From Empedobacter brevis_A (GTDB taxonomy: Bacteria; Bacteroidota; Bacteroidia; Flavobacteriales; Weeksellaceae): a stretch of 64,000 nucleotides of DNA. The stretch spans positions 248,001 to 312,000 of the forward strand of contig NZ_CBCPHV010000002.1 of the NCBI RefSeq assembly GCF_965118635.1, given 5' to 3'. Below, piece after piece: positions 1-10,600 of the stretch. Made by a program: the position numbers and the translations under genes. The notes below the pieces were generated by a model. That model was not told the origin of the DNA. It worked only from the letters and a program-made list of their open reading frames with translations, and did no database searches. Every line of letters begins with the position of its first letter. Within the stretch, counting starts at the first letter, position 1.

Positions 1-639
1 TACATAAAGGGGAATTCTGTTTACAAAGAAAATAGTGTTCCTCTTCAAATTTTTACTCCTATACGAACAGACGTTTTACATGTTCAACAAATTGGTTCTG
101 TTGAGCGTTTTGTGATTGTTTTTAAGCCTTTTGGGATTAATCAATTTCTGAATAATATAGATTTTTCAAGTATTATAGATGATTTAAATTTTTTTGATAA
201 TAAAGAATGTAATCATTTATTTAATCATCTAAAATCTGAAGAATTTATTCCAATAATTGAATCTATTTTATTGAATAAAATGACTAGAATTGAAAATGTA
301 ATTATAGAAAATTCAATAGATTATATTTTTAAACATTATGATGAATTTACAGTTAGTCAACTTGCTGATTATTTGGGTTTTAGTCGGAAACATATCAATC
401 GAGTTTTCAAAGAAAATATTGGAGTTTCGATTAAAAATTTTCATGAAATAGTTTTATTTAGAAAAACTGTTGAAGAGAAATTGTTACATAATCCTGATGA
501 GACATTTACCTCGATTGCTCATAAATTAAACTTTACGGATCAATCTCATTTTAATAGATTATACAAAAAATTTGTTTCAGAATCTCCTAATCAATTTTAT
601 AAAAATGGAGAATTAATAGGAGAACAAGATACTTTTTGA
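1..639 (+). CDS. AraC-family transcriptional regulator, 5' end outside the window
   Basis: The reading frame is open from base 1 without a stop, so the N-terminus lies upstream of the window; the GTG at 112 is internal. The C-terminal ~100 residues form an AraC/XylS double helix-turn-helix domain: the first helix pair includes TVSQLADYLGFSRKHINRVF and the second includes FTSIAHKLNFTDQSHFNRLY, followed by the usual S-P-x-x-F/Y ending (SPNQFYKNG). The visible N-terminal part (residues reading IVFKPFGINQFL) resembles the sensor region of the DUF6597-type AraC proteins common in Bacteroidota. It probably acts as a cytoplasmic DNA-binding activator. The next gene, a secreted esterase, follows in the same direction after about 80 bases and is a possible target, which is inference only. 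The ligand is unknown. Confidence 0.9.
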   Translation, partial: YIKGNSVYKENSVPLQIFTPIRTDVLHVQQIGSVERFVIVFKPFGINQFLNNIDFSSIIDDLNFFDNKECNHLFNHLKSEEFIPIIESILLNKMTRIENVIIENSIDYIFKHYDEFTVSQLADYLGFSRKHINRVFKENIGVSIKNFHEIVLFRKTVEEKLLHNPDETFTSIAHKLNFTDQSHFNRLYKKFVSESPNQFYKNGELIGEQDTF

Positions 640-719
640 AGATTCCATAAAAATTAAAATGTCCCAATTTTACAAGTTTTTAATATTTATTGGTTTTATT
701 TTTATACAAAATTCAATCA

Positions 720-2372
720 ATGAAAAATTATTTCTTTCTTACTATCGTACTTTTATCCTCACAAATTTTTAGCCAAGAAACTTATTCGAATCTAATATCG
801 AAAGCAGAAAAATTAGTCGAAGAAAATAAAAAGGATTTAGCTTTAGATTATTATACAAAGGCATTTAATCTACATAATGATAGTATTAATAGTTTTGATT
901 TATATGATGCAGCTGAACTTTCTAATGAAATTAATCAAACTCCTAAATCTTTTTATTTTTTAGAAAAACTTGTTAAGAAAAACTCAAAACCTTTTCCTGG
1001 TTGGTATTTTATTTTAGATAAAGATTCGAAAGTAAAATTCAAAAATTTATTATCTGATAAACGTTGGTTGAATTTAGTAGAAACTTCAAATAAAATATCT
1101 AAAAAATTTTATGATAGTATTCAATTGACAAATGATGAATTTTTTATTACTAAGAATACAAATCATGTCGAAATTAAAGATAAGAAACAACTTTATAAAA
1201 GTTTAAGAAATTCTTCATCCTTCTTATCAAAGAAAGAACAAAATTATTCTATTTTTTTTCCTCTCAATGATACTTTAAAATCTTCATATTTTATTCATTT
1301 ACCTAAAAATTATAATCCAGAGAGAAAATATCCAATGCTTATTTTTCTTCACGGAGCTGTTAATTATAGTGAGTTAACAATGTTTTCTACAGATAATAAT
1401 TTAAAAGGTTGGAATAGATTTTATACTAAATATGCTAATCAAAATGATGTTATTTTAGTATTTCCTCTCGCTGATAAACGTTATAATTGGATGACAGAAA
1501 AAGGATTTTATATGGTTCCAGAAATTATTCGTCAAATAAAATCAACAATTAATGTCGATGATAATAAAGTCTTTTTAACTGGACATTCTAATGGAGCAAC
1601 AGGTTCGTTTAATTATTTAGTGAAACAACCTACTTATTTTGCTGGTTTTTATGGTTTCAATACACAGCCAATTGTAAGAACAGGAGGAACGTTTATTCAA
1701 AATGCATTGAATCGTTCTTTTATAAATTTTTCAACAGATTTAGATTATTATTTTCCACCAAAAGCGAATGATGATTTAACTGTTTTGATGCAATCATTAA
1801 ACATTGATTATAAAGATTATCGCTACAATGGTTATCCACATTGGTTTCCAGAGTTTAATGGTTCTGAAGCTGCAATCAAAATATTGTTTGATGATTTACT
1901 AAATAGAGAAAGAAATCCATTTCCGAATAAATTAATTTGGGAAACTGATGATGTAAAATATGGAAAAATAGATTGGCTCGAAATCACAAGACTGGATACA
2001 ATTTCGGCTAAAAAAGAATGGCAAAAAAACTATAATTTCAAGATAACAAAATGGTTAGAATATGACGATAATGATAGTTTACAAGTAAAAGATGTAGATA
2101 AAATGGCTTTTAATTTTCCTCGTAAATCAGGTTTAATAAAAGCAAGCTATTCAAAAAATAGATTTGATATTGAAACATCTTCTGTAAAATCATTTCGATT
2201 ATATATTTCTCCTGAAATGATTAATCTAAACAAAAAATTAAAAGTTTATGCCAATAATAAATTGATATACAATCAAAAAGTAGATTATAATCCATCTTTT
2301 ATGAAAGAAAATTTCAATAAAAATATTGATAGAGAACAAGTTTGGATTAATTCTATAGATTTTGAGTTATGA
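720..2372 (+). CDS. Secreted alpha/beta-hydrolase (esterase / PHB-depolymerase-like)
   Basis: A 550-residue protein that starts at the ATG at 720, because this gives a clean signal peptide (MKNYFFLTIVLLSSQIFSQ, residues 1-19); the frame extends upstream to 690 without a good start. Residues about 20-100 are helical and TPR-like. The hydrolase domain begins near residue 200 with YPMLIFLHGAV (oxyanion strand). The nucleophile elbow is GHSNG with Ser near residue 290, and the likely catalytic His is in GYPHW near residue 374. The layout matches the esterase D / PHB-depolymerase / prolyl-oligopeptidase-like group in Bacteroidota, here exported to the periplasm or surface. There is no type IX sorting domain at the C-terminus. 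Substrate unknown. It is convergent with the FAD monooxygenase. Confidence 0.8.
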   Translation: MKNYFFLTIVLLSSQIFSQETYSNLISKAEKLVEENKKDLALDYYTKAFNLHNDSINSFDLYDAAELSNEINQTPKSFYFLEKLVKKNSKPFPGWYFILDKDSKVKFKNLLSDKRWLNLVETSNKISKKFYDSIQLTNDEFFITKNTNHVEIKDKKQLYKSLRNSSSFLSKKEQNYSIFFPLNDTLKSSYFIHLPKNYNPERKYPMLIFLHGAVNYSELTMFSTDNNLKGWNRFYTKYANQNDVILVFPLADKRYNWMTEKGFYMVPEIIRQIKSTINVDDNKVFLTGHSNGATGSFNYLVKQPTYFAGFYGFNTQPIVRTGGTFIQNALNRSFINFSTDLDYYFPPKANDDLTVLMQSLNIDYKDYRYNGYPHWFPEFNGSEAAIKILFDDLLNRERNPFPNKLIWETDDVKYGKIDWLEITRLDTISAKKEWQKNYNFKITKWLEYDDNDSLQVKDVDKMAFNFPRKSGLIKASYSKNRFDIETSSVKSFRLYISPEMINLNKKLKVYANNKLIYNQKVDYNPSFMKENFNKNIDREQVWINSIDFEL

Positions 2373-2410
2373 CTCTCAACTTAACAAAATAAACACTAAA
2401 ATGAAATAAA

Positions 2411-3562
2411 TTAAACTTTCATAAAATCTTCTTCTAGTAAGTCTTCTAAAGGACTTTGCGTAAGAGATTGTGGCAAATTACGAAAAATAAAATTTCTAAT
2501 ACCCATTAAAAATTTATTGTCAATTTGAGCAATTTTACCTGCCAAACGAGAAGTATCAATAATATAATGAGTTCGTTTTAATCGACGCAAATTATAATGT
2601 TCAAAAGCCAGTAAAATATCTGTATCTTTTTTAATTAATTCATCATACAAAACACAAACATCTTCAACTGCCATACAAGCGCCTTGTCCCATATTTGGCG
2701 TAGTTGCATGTGCAGCATCTCCAATTAATAAAACACGATTAAAAGCATAATTATTAATCGGTTTAATATCCATAATTGGTGTTGTGATGATACTTTCTGG
2801 ATTTGTTTTTTGTAAGGTATTTCTAATTTGCCCTGAATAATCTTTAAAGTGATTTTTAATATCATTTAAAGTATAATTATAAATATCAGAATTCAATTTT
2901 GTATTCACACAAGCATACCAATAAATTTGATTATTAATTAATGGTGTTAAACCAAAACGCCCATTTGGTCCCCATGTTTCGATACTCTTTTTTGAATTAT
3001 ATGATTTATCTTCTACAATAGCGCGCCAACAAATATAACCAGCATAGCGTGGCGTAGAATGTTTTAGTAATTGTTGACGAACTGTAGAATTTATACCATC
3101 TGCACCAATCAAATAATCACCTTCGGTAGAAGTTCCATCTTCAAAATGAAGGACAACTTTTTCGAAACTTTGCTCAAAGAATTTTACTTTTTTGGACGTT
3201 TTAATTTTATTCGAATCAATTTTTGAAACCAAATATTGATGTAAATCGGCACGATGAATAGCGAAATTTTCGTTGTTGTAATTTTTTCTTAATCGTTCTG
3301 TATCAGCCTTAAGGATTGTTTTCTCTTTCCAATCTTGAATTTCAAAATCTTCTAACATATGTCCCAAAGGAGCAACTTCTTCTGCTAAACCAAGAATTTC
3401 AAACGCTTTCATAGCATTAGAAGCTAAACCAAAACCAGCTCCAATTCCGCGAACTTCTGATGAAGCTTCGAAAATCTCGTAGTCATAATTTAAATCTTGA
3501 AGAACTTTTGCTAAAGTTAATCCTGCAATTCCTGCACCGGCGATTAAGAATTTTTTACTCAT
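2411..3562 (-). CDS. FAD-dependent monooxygenase (UbiH / salicylate hydroxylase-like)
   Basis: A 383-residue flavoprotein of the class A aromatic hydroxylase type. It has an N-terminal Rossmann FAD motif (AGAGIAGLTLAKVL, residues 8-21), the middle DG motif region (YLIGADGINSTVR, near residue 150) and the C-terminal FAD site (VLLIGDAAHATTPNMGQGAC, near residue 277). Such enzymes use NAD(P)H and O2 to hydroxylate aromatic or isoprenoid substrates. It sits alone between an esterase and an M20 peptidase, so context does not show the substrate. I compared it mentally with the tetracycline-inactivating TetX enzymes of this phylum; apart from the shared FAD motifs it does not match, so no resistance function is assigned. 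Confidence 0.85.
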   Translation of the reverse strand: MSKKFLIAGAGIAGLTLAKVLQDLNYDYEIFEASSEVRGIGAGFGLASNAMKAFEILGLAEEVAPLGHMLEDFEIQDWKEKTILKADTERLRKNYNNENFAIHRADLHQYLVSKIDSNKIKTSKKVKFFEQSFEKVVLHFEDGTSTEGDYLIGADGINSTVRQQLLKHSTPRYAGYICWRAIVEDKSYNSKKSIETWGPNGRFGLTPLINNQIYWYACVNTKLNSDIYNYTLNDIKNHFKDYSGQIRNTLQKTNPESIITTPIMDIKPINNYAFNRVLLIGDAAHATTPNMGQGACMAVEDVCVLYDELIKKDTDILLAFEHYNLRRLKRTHYIIDTSRLAGKIAQIDNKFLMGIRNFIFRNLPQSLTQSPLEDLLEEDFMKV

Positions 3563-3609
3563 TGGTTAAAATATAATCCAAAATTAAGCATTCTACTATT
3601 AATCAAAAA

Positions 3610-3638
3610 GAAAAGCGAATCAATTTGATTCGCTTTTC
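3610..3638 (-). terminator. Rho-independent terminator after the M20 dipeptidase
   Basis: Inverted repeat with arms GAAAAGCGAATCA and TGATTCGCTTTTC around a 3-base loop, 20 bases past the dipeptidase stop. Confidence 0.75.
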
Positions 3639-3658
3639 AGAAGTTATTTTGTCGAAAA

Positions 3659-5041
3659 TTATTGTTCGTTAAAATATTTGTAAAAATATGGAATAGTTTC
3701 GATTCCTTTGTAGAAATTGAATAATCCATAATGTTCGTTAGGAGAGTGGATAACATCAGAGTTTAATCCGAATCCCATTAAAACAGATTTTGTTCCTAAT
3801 TCTTCTTCGAATAAAGCAACGATTGGAATAGATCCTCCAGCTCTTTCAGCTAATGCTTCTTTCTCGAAAGTTTCAGCTAATGCTTTTTTAGCAGCAATAA
3901 AACCAGGATGATTTGTTGGTAAAATATAAGGTTTACCTCCGTGATGTGGTTTTACTTTCACTTCTACAGAAGATGGTGCTAAAGTTGGGAAATAATCTGC
4001 AAATTGTTGCGTAACAACTTCTGGATCTTGTCCTGGAACTAAGCGCATAGAGATTTTGGCATAAGCATGAGAAGGAATAACTGTTTTAGCTCCTTCACCA
4101 ATATATCCTCCCCAAATTCCGTTTACGTCTAAAGTTGGACGAATAGAAGCTCTTTCTATTGTAGAATATCCTTCTTCTCCTTGAATATCAGCAATTCCAA
4201 TAGACTTTTTATATTCTTCAACATCAAATGGAATTTTTGCCAAATCAGCTCTTTCATCTTCTGTTAATTCAAGAATTGGTTCATAAAAACCAGGAATTGT
4301 AATGTGACCTTTTTCGTTGATTAATTTTCCAATCATTGTTGCTAAAACATTAATCGGATTTGGAACAGCTCCTCCATAAACACCAGAGTGCATATCACGA
4401 TTTGCTCCTTTTACCTCAACTTCTACATAAGATAATCCACGTAAACCAACTGAAATAGAAGGTTGTTCATTTGAAATCATAGAAGTATCAGAAATCAAAA
4501 TCACATCATTTTTTAATTTCTCTTTATTGTTTTTAACGAAATTTACTAATGAAGGAGAACCAACTTCTTCTTCACCTTCGATCATAAATTTAACGTTACA
4601 AGGTAATTCGTTTGATTTGTTTAAAGCTTCAAAAGCTTTAACATGCATAAACATTTGACCTTTATCATCAGCAGAACCACGAGCAAAGATTGCTCCATCT
4701 GGATGAATTTCTGTCTTTTTGATAACTGGCTCGTATGGTCCAGATTCCCATAATTCTAATGGATCAGCAGGTTGTACATCATAATGTCCGTAAACTAAAA
4801 CAGTAGGTTTAGAAGCGTCAATTATTTTTTCTCCGTAAACAACAGGAAAACCTTCTGTTTCGCATACTTCAACATTATCAGCACCTGCTTCTGTTAAATA
4901 TTTAGCAACCATTTCTGCTGCATCATTTACGTCTTGTGTATAGGCTGGATCAGCACTAACTGAAGGAATTTTAAGTAATTCGATTAATTCATCAAGAAAA
5001 CGTTGTTTATTCTCTTGTATAAATTGTTGTGTATTGTTCAT
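3659..5041 (-). CDS. M20-family dipeptidase (zinc metallopeptidase)
   Basis: A 460-residue cytoplasmic peptidase of the M20/M28 superfamily (CPG2/ArgE/DapE group, dipeptidase subtype). Metal and catalytic motifs are present in order: VYGHYDVQPAD (first metal His and the catalytic Asp), GRGSADDKGQ (bridging Asp), MIEGEEEVGSP (general-base Glu and metal Glu), ISDTSM (metal Asp), the lid-domain DMHSGVYGG, and a C-terminal metal His in NSDVIHSPNEHYG. The length is normal for the family. It cleaves short peptides, probably dipeptides, for amino-acid recycling. It is a single-gene unit with its own terminator, divergent from the DUF4286 gene. Confidence 0.9.
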   Translation of the reverse strand: MNNTQQFIQENKQRFLDELIELLKIPSVSADPAYTQDVNDAAEMVAKYLTEAGADNVEVCETEGFPVVYGEKIIDASKPTVLVYGHYDVQPADPLELWESGPYEPVIKKTEIHPDGAIFARGSADDKGQMFMHVKAFEALNKSNELPCNVKFMIEGEEEVGSPSLVNFVKNNKEKLKNDVILISDTSMISNEQPSISVGLRGLSYVEVEVKGANRDMHSGVYGGAVPNPINVLATMIGKLINEKGHITIPGFYEPILELTEDERADLAKIPFDVEEYKKSIGIADIQGEEGYSTIERASIRPTLDVNGIWGGYIGEGAKTVIPSHAYAKISMRLVPGQDPEVVTQQFADYFPTLAPSSVEVKVKPHHGGKPYILPTNHPGFIAAKKALAETFEKEALAERAGGSIPIVALFEEELGTKSVLMGFGLNSDVIHSPNEHYGLFNFYKGIETIPYFYKYFNEQ

Positions 5042-5129
5042 TTTTGTTTGTTATGAATAATAGGTAAATTTAGAAATAAAATCTTGATTTGACTTTCTTT
5101 TTACTAAAAATATAATTGGAAAACCTTTG

Positions 5130-5137
5130 TATCTTTG
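5130..5137 (+). promoter_or_regulatory. Flavobacterial -7 promoter element for the DUF4286 gene
   Basis: TATCTTTG, a perfect match to the Bacteroidota -7 consensus TAnnTTTG, 14 bases before the ATG. No TTTG was found at the usual distance for a -33 box. Confidence 0.55.
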
Positions 5138-5151
5138 CAAAAATTTAGAGA

Positions 5152-5466
5152 ATGATATTATATAATACAACTTTTATTGTAGAACAAGAAGTGCACGATG
5201 ATTGGTTTCAATGGCTACAAGAAGAGCATATAAATGACTATTTGAAATCGAATTGTTTTATAGGAGCTCGTTTAGGAAAGATAACTTCTCATGTAGAACC
5301 TGGAGCGATTTCTTATTCTTTACAATTATTTGTAAATGATGAATTGACTTTGGATAAATTTAAGAATAATTTTTTATCAGAATTAAAACAAAAAAGTTTA
5401 CAAAAATATGCTACTAAAGTGCTAAGTTTCGAAAGTGAAATGGAACATATAGGAGATTATAATTAA
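5152..5466 (+). CDS. DUF4286 family protein
   Basis: A 104-residue cytoplasmic protein recognisable as DUF4286, a small alpha/beta family widespread in Bacteroidota and of unknown function. Typical family features are the N-terminal strand MILYNTTFIVEQEVHDDWFQ, the WL-x-x-EHI segment and the hydrophobic strand ISYSLQLFV. It looks like a ferredoxin-like (dimeric barrel-type) fold, which is inference from the beta-alpha-beta pattern. It is a single gene with a -7 element upstream and a strong terminator that it shares with the convergent lipoprotein gene. Confidence 0.8.
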   Translation: MILYNTTFIVEQEVHDDWFQWLQEEHINDYLKSNCFIGARLGKITSHVEPGAISYSLQLFVNDELTLDKFKNNFLSELKQKSLQKYATKVLSFESEMEHIGDYN

Positions 5467-5500
5467 ACAAAAGCTCGAGAATTTTCTCGAGCTTTTGTTT
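5465..5500. terminator. Bidirectional terminator between DUF4286 and lipoprotein genes
   Basis: A 36-base perfect inverted repeat with core GCTCGAGAA/TTCTCGAGC flanked by A and T tracts. It overlaps the DUF4286 stop and ends two bases before the convergent gene's stop. The same core occurs in the terminator at 25136-25165. Confidence 0.85.
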
Positions 5501-5502
5501 AA

Positions 5503-6060
5503 TTATATATTTTTTTGAAAAATAACTTCAATATTCAATTCAATCCATTGTTTGGTATTAAAGTCATAATAAGATTTTGTAATATTTGTAGATAGACGGT
5601 TATTATCTAAAATTTTTAAATTTTCAATTGAAACATTTTTTTTCCTTATCTCATGACCAACATAGTTGTTTTCTATATAACTATTATCTTTTATAACGAT
5701 AAGTTTATCCGATAATGTTGTAGATGTTCCAAAACCGTACTTTAGAAAATCTGCATAACCATCAGGTGCGCTTGGATAATCAAGATTTATTAAAGTTAGA
5801 GGAAAATTAAAGTATATAACATTTGTTTTAGGTTTAACTTCTAAAAAGTTATCTCGTTTATTTAGAATCTCAATTTCATCCATCAAATTAGTTGATGTTT
5901 TTTTATCATTGTTTAAATCAACAGCTATATCCGCGTTATAGGATGCAATATTGTAAGTATGAACTAAATTTTCTTCCGAAAAATTGTCGTCATCTTTACA
6001 TCCAAAATTAATAAGAATTACGCTAGATGCAAGCAGTAGTTTAAAGTGATTCGTAATCAT
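5503..6060 (-). CDS. Putative lipoprotein of unknown function
   Basis: Starting at the ATG at 6060 gives a 185-residue protein with a lipoprotein-type signal (MITNHFKLLLASSVILINFGC, Cys near residue 21) followed by an acidic stretch, KDDDN. In Bacteroidota a charged DD/K region after the Cys often marks lipoproteins exported to the cell surface. The frame extends to 6111, but that start would bury the signal peptide. The mature part is beta-rich, with no motif I can name. It is probably an outer-membrane lipoprotein. It is a single-gene unit ending at the shared terminator. Confidence 0.6.
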   Translation of the reverse strand: MITNHFKLLLASSVILINFGCKDDDNFSEENLVHTYNIASYNADIAVDLNNDKKTSTNLMDEIEILNKRDNFLEVKPKTNVIYFNFPLTLINLDYPSAPDGYADFLKYGFGTSTTLSDKLIVIKDNSYIENNYVGHEIRKKNVSIENLKILDNNRLSTNITKSYYDFNTKQWIELNIEVIFQKNI

Positions 6061-6227
6061 ATGGATATGAATTTTAGTAAATATAACAATTTTATTGATT
6101 TTAGTTCTCAATTAATGATTTGATACTTTGTATAGAATTAGATTTCTATTCATTGTAATTATTTATGAATGATAAATTGAATTTAGATCAAATAAGAGAT
6201 TAAGTTAATTTATCAAAAAAAATAAAC

Positions 6228-6260
6228 AAAAAAATGCAGTAGAAAACTACTGCATTTTTT
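6228..6260 (-). terminator. Rho-independent terminator after hemL
   Basis: Stem ATGCAGTAG/CTACTGCAT with flanking A and T runs, just past the hemL stop. Confidence 0.8.
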
Positions 6261-6269
6261 CGTTTATGA

Positions 6270-7553
6270 TTATCCTTCGAAGCTTCTTATAGCTTCCAAA
6301 GTTTTATTGATTTCTGCATCTTTAATCGCATCAGAAATAAACCAAGTTTCGTATCCGGAAGGAGCAATGTAAACTTCGTTTGTTAACAAATGATGAAAGA
6401 ATTTATTAAATCTATCATGATTACATTTTGTTACATCTGTAAAGTTTTTAATTGACGTTTGCTCTGTAAAGAAAACAGACATCATAGAACCTAAACGATT
6501 AATATGAGCTGGAATACCTTTTTCAGTAAAGATTTTAGATATTTCGTTGTCTAATGTTTCTGTTGCATTATCAATACGATTGAATAATGCTCTATCATTA
6601 TTAATGATATTTAAAGTTGTAAGACCAGCGCGCATCGCAATTGGATTTCCAGATAATGTTCCTGCTTGATAAACAGGACCAAGAGGAGCAAGGTGATTCA
6701 TAATTTCACGTCGAGCAGCAAATGCTCCAACAGGAAAACCTCCACCAATTACTTTACCAAATGTAACAATATCAGCTTTGATATTTAAACGTTCTTGAGA
6801 ACCTCCCATTGCTTGACGAAAACCTGTCATTACTTCATCAAAAATTAATAAAGCGCCATTTGTATCACAAATTTGTCTTAAACCTTCTAAGAATCCTTCT
6901 TCAGGAACAATACATCCCATGTTTCCAGCAATTGGTTCAACAATAATCGCTGCAATTTCATCTTTATTTTGTTCGAATAAAATTTTTACATCTTCTAGAT
7001 TATTGTATTCTGCTAATAATGTATCTTTTGCTGTTCCTTGTGTTACACCTGGAGAATTTGGATTTCCGAAAGTTGCAGCACCAGATCCTGCTTTAATTAA
7101 AAATGAATCTGAATGTCCATGATAACAACCTTCAAATTTTATAATTTTATCACGATTTGTATAACCTCTTGCCAAACGAATTGCAGACATACAAGCTTCT
7201 GTTCCTGAATTTACCATACGAACCATGTCTATATTTGGAACAACAGAAGTAATTAATTTTGCAATTTCAGTTTCCAATTCTGTTGGTGTACCAAAAGAGA
7301 AACCATTTTTCATTTGTTCAACAGTTGCATTCAAAACACGTGGATCTGTATGACCAATAATCATTGGTCCCCAAGAATTGATGTAATCAACATAAGCACG
7401 TCCATCTTCATCATAAATATAAGCACCTTCGGCTTTTTTGATAAAAATTGGCGTTCCTCCAACTGATTTAAATGCACGAACAGGAGAATTTACACCTCCT
7501 GGAATATATTCTTGCGCATCTTTGAATAATGCGCTACTTCTTTGATACAACAT
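6270..7553 (-). CDS. hemL: Glutamate-1-semialdehyde 2,1-aminomutase
   Basis: A 427-residue PLP enzyme that converts glutamate-1-semialdehyde to 5-aminolevulinate in the C5 heme pathway. Family marks are YIPGGVNSPVRAF near residue 20, GTEACMSAIRLARG (117-130), the PLP-pocket FDEVMTGFR (238-246) and the Schiff-base Lys267 in TFGKVIGGGFPVGA. The length matches the family (about 425-430). It is a single-gene unit with a terminator behind it and a -7 element ahead. Its identity is clear from sequence; other hem genes are not in the window. Confidence 0.97.
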   Translation of the reverse strand: MLYQRSSALFKDAQEYIPGGVNSPVRAFKSVGGTPIFIKKAEGAYIYDEDGRAYVDYINSWGPMIIGHTDPRVLNATVEQMKNGFSFGTPTELETEIAKLITSVVPNIDMVRMVNSGTEACMSAIRLARGYTNRDKIIKFEGCYHGHSDSFLIKAGSGAATFGNPNSPGVTQGTAKDTLLAEYNNLEDVKILFEQNKDEIAAIIVEPIAGNMGCIVPEEGFLEGLRQICDTNGALLIFDEVMTGFRQAMGGSQERLNIKADIVTFGKVIGGGFPVGAFAARREIMNHLAPLGPVYQAGTLSGNPIAMRAGLTTLNIINNDRALFNRIDNATETLDNEISKIFTEKGIPAHINRLGSMMSVFFTEQTSIKNFTDVTKCNHDRFNKFFHHLLTNEVYIAPSGYETWFISDAIKDAEINKTLEAIRSFEG

Positions 7554-7574
7554 AATTTTCTACAAATAGTTGCA

Positions 7575-7582
7575 CAAATTTA
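7575..7582 (-). promoter_or_regulatory. -7 promoter element upstream of hemL
   Basis: On the minus strand the sequence is TAAATTTG, matching TAnnTTTG, 21 bases before the hemL ATG. No -33 TTTG was found at the right spacing. Confidence 0.45.
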
Positions 7583-7615
7583 CAGAATCTAAAACGAATT
7601 AAGAAGTGATTTTAA

Positions 7616-10600
7616 TTAGATTATCAGTTTATGAGAAGTTTTATTTTCTAAATAATCAATTAAAATTTTTATCAATTGATTTTCTTTTAAAATAGCTTGA
7701 TTTCCAATTAAAAATAATTGTTCCTTCGCGCGTGTTAAAGCGACATTCAGTTTTCTATCCACATTTCCTTGATCGTTCATATTTACCAATGCATTCAATT
7801 GCGAATAATATGTTACAGCAAAACTATAAAGAATAATATCGCGCTGACTTCCTTGATAACGTTCAACTGTATCAACGGTAATTTGTTCGTAATTTGGAAT
7901 ATTTGCCAATTCTAATTTTTGCTTAATCAAGGCTATTTGATTTCGGAAAGGAGCAATAATTCCGATTGTTTTCTTAGCATCAAATGGCTTGTTATTTAAT
8001 TCATATAAATGAATAATTTCTTGTACAAATTTCACAATCAAATCGGCTTCTTGCACATTCGTTGAAGGCAAATAAGGATTTTCGTCGACATTAATAAATG
8101 CAAAACGATGATTTGTAATAAAGTTTTGCAAATCATTTTCTTTATCATAATTTTCAAAATACAAATCAGCTCTTTGACGATTTAAACTTTGTTTTATTTC
8201 TTCATTTAAATTCGGAATATCATAAGCAACATTTAATTTTCCATCATAAAAATAATTATTCGGAAAATCTGCAATTTCGGCATGCATTCTTCCTTGATAA
8301 GTCAGTTGATCAAACGCATTTTCATGATTATTTCGTTCACAAAATTCATATAAACGTTCGAAAATTGAATTTTTACGATTAATTAAACCAATATTTTCTA
8401 ATAATTCGTTATTCGTTTTTGCCAATTCAGGATTCTGTAAAACAATTGCTGGCAATTGCTTATGATCGCCAATCATGATAAAACGTTCAGCTTTTGGTAA
8501 AATTCCAACAATTTGAGGCTCTAAAATTTGAGAAGCTTCATCAATAATAATTGTATCGAATTTCTTTAATTTCAGAATGTCATTTTTACTAGAAATGGAA
8601 GCAACTGTGGAAACAAAAATGCGTTGTTTGCGAATAATATCTTGAATTGTTTTTCTCGAAAATTTTTCTCCTTTTTGTTCTAAATCAGTATCTTTTTGCT
8701 CAATAATTTTATTCAGTAAATTTGAATGAAATTCGGGTGAAGTAGATAATTCATTTCCAATTCGGATAAATTTTTGTTCAATTTGATCAGAAATTGCCGA
8801 ATTTATTGATTCGCATAATTCATCTACAGCACGATTTGTATATGCTAAAAGCAGAATATTGCAATCTTGTTTTTCGTAAATTTCTTTCACCAATTCTTTG
8901 ATGATAATCGATGTTTTTCCTGTACCTGGAGGTCCATTCAACAAGAAATAATCTTTTGCAGAAAGTGCTTTTTTCAGAATTCGATTTTGTTCTTCCGAAA
9001 GATTTGAATTAAAATAATCATAATCCATTTTATTTCTTGGAATAGATTGTGTTAAAATCAAGTCTTTTTTTGCTTTCGAAGAATGAATTAATCCATATAA
9101 ATTTCGATACATCGAAACAAAAGAAGAATCCATAAAATCGCGTTCTAAAGCCCATTTTCCTGTCGAATCAAACGAATCAAAAAAGTGCGTATTTGGTTGC
9201 TGATAACGAAAACGTAAAACAATAAATTCTCGCGAAATACTTTTGATTGTACATTTGAAAACCTGATTGGTTAAAACAGAATCTTTAAAATTATTTCTCG
9301 GATAAAGAATACAAATATCGCCTTCTCGAATAGAAATAAAATCATTTGCAGGATTTGTTCTCTTTAATTTGATTTCTCGTTTCGGATCAGAAATATGATT
9401 TTCAACAATTTCTAAATCATAAATAATTTCGAAATTATTATTCTTTTCTTCAAAAGTATTCAGCCACAAACTTGCCAAACCATTGTTGGAATTTGATTGT
9501 CCCAAACCAAGTTTCGCCATATATTGTTCTTTCGCGATAAAATTTGTGAACGAATAAAAATAAGCTTTTTCTAATGGCGAACTATTTTTGATTGGATAAA
9601 TGAATTTATCCAATTGTTCTTCTAAAATTTCTTTGAAACGAGGATTGATTTTTCGTTTGATAAAATTTGAAGGTTTAATTGAATAAATTGTTGATTCAAT
9701 ATCTGTTAATGAATGATTGGCTAATCTGTTTTCATTAATAATGATTCGATTTCGTAAATCAAAAATACGTTGAACTCGAGCTAAAGTTGGCACATCAAAA
9801 CGTAAATTTCCTCGAAAAACTTTCGAATAAAAAATATATCCTTCTGTGTTTTTCGTTACATCTTTAAACTCTAAATCATACAAAACTCCAATGATTTGAT
9901 AATATAAAAATAGCTGAGTTGCATGATTTGGTTTTACACTTTTTCCATCATCAGGAAAAGGCGCTCCACCAGATTTCAATTCTATAATTTTATTTTTTCC
10001 TTCAGAATTGATATCTAATAAATCTAATCGACCTTGAATTCCGTATTGTTCACACAAAAAAGAAGGTTCTATTAATGCGCGATCCAAGGAAATATTATTG
10101 CGTGAAAAATCTTCTGTCAATACTTTTTGAATGCGATCAAAATGTCCTTTTGCTTCTAAATAATAATCTTTTAAATCTTGTGGATTTGCCAAATCATTAC
10201 AAGCTGTATATTCTAATGGATAATTTTTGAAATCATTTTTGAAAATCTCATTAAAATCTGTGTTTTCAATGTTTTCTGTCGAAAAATGATCGACAACCGA
10301 ATTGGCAAAATTTCCTAATCGAATGTGTTTGCTATTTGGCGCTTCTTCAAATTTTTTCTTTACATAATGCAATTCCGAAGTTCCATAATCTTGGAAACAT
10401 TCTGCAATTGCCGAAATATCAACTAAATAATCTGGCTCGAGAATGATAAAACGAGGATGATAAATTCCTTCTTCATCAATTGTCGAATTAACTAAATTTA
10501 ATTGCGCTCCAATCCAAAAATTTTCAGTTGAAGTAAAGTTTTCGTTTACGCCATCTTCATCAATTTGAACTGTAATATAATCGTCTGTTTCATTATCTTC

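Noticed and set aside
2411..3562. Possible tetracycline-inactivating TetX enzyme
   Set aside because: Only the generic FAD motifs agree; the substrate-domain segments do not resemble TetX as I know it.
6919..7122. Plus-strand frame inside hemL
   Set aside because: Shadow of hemL; no start signal or family match.
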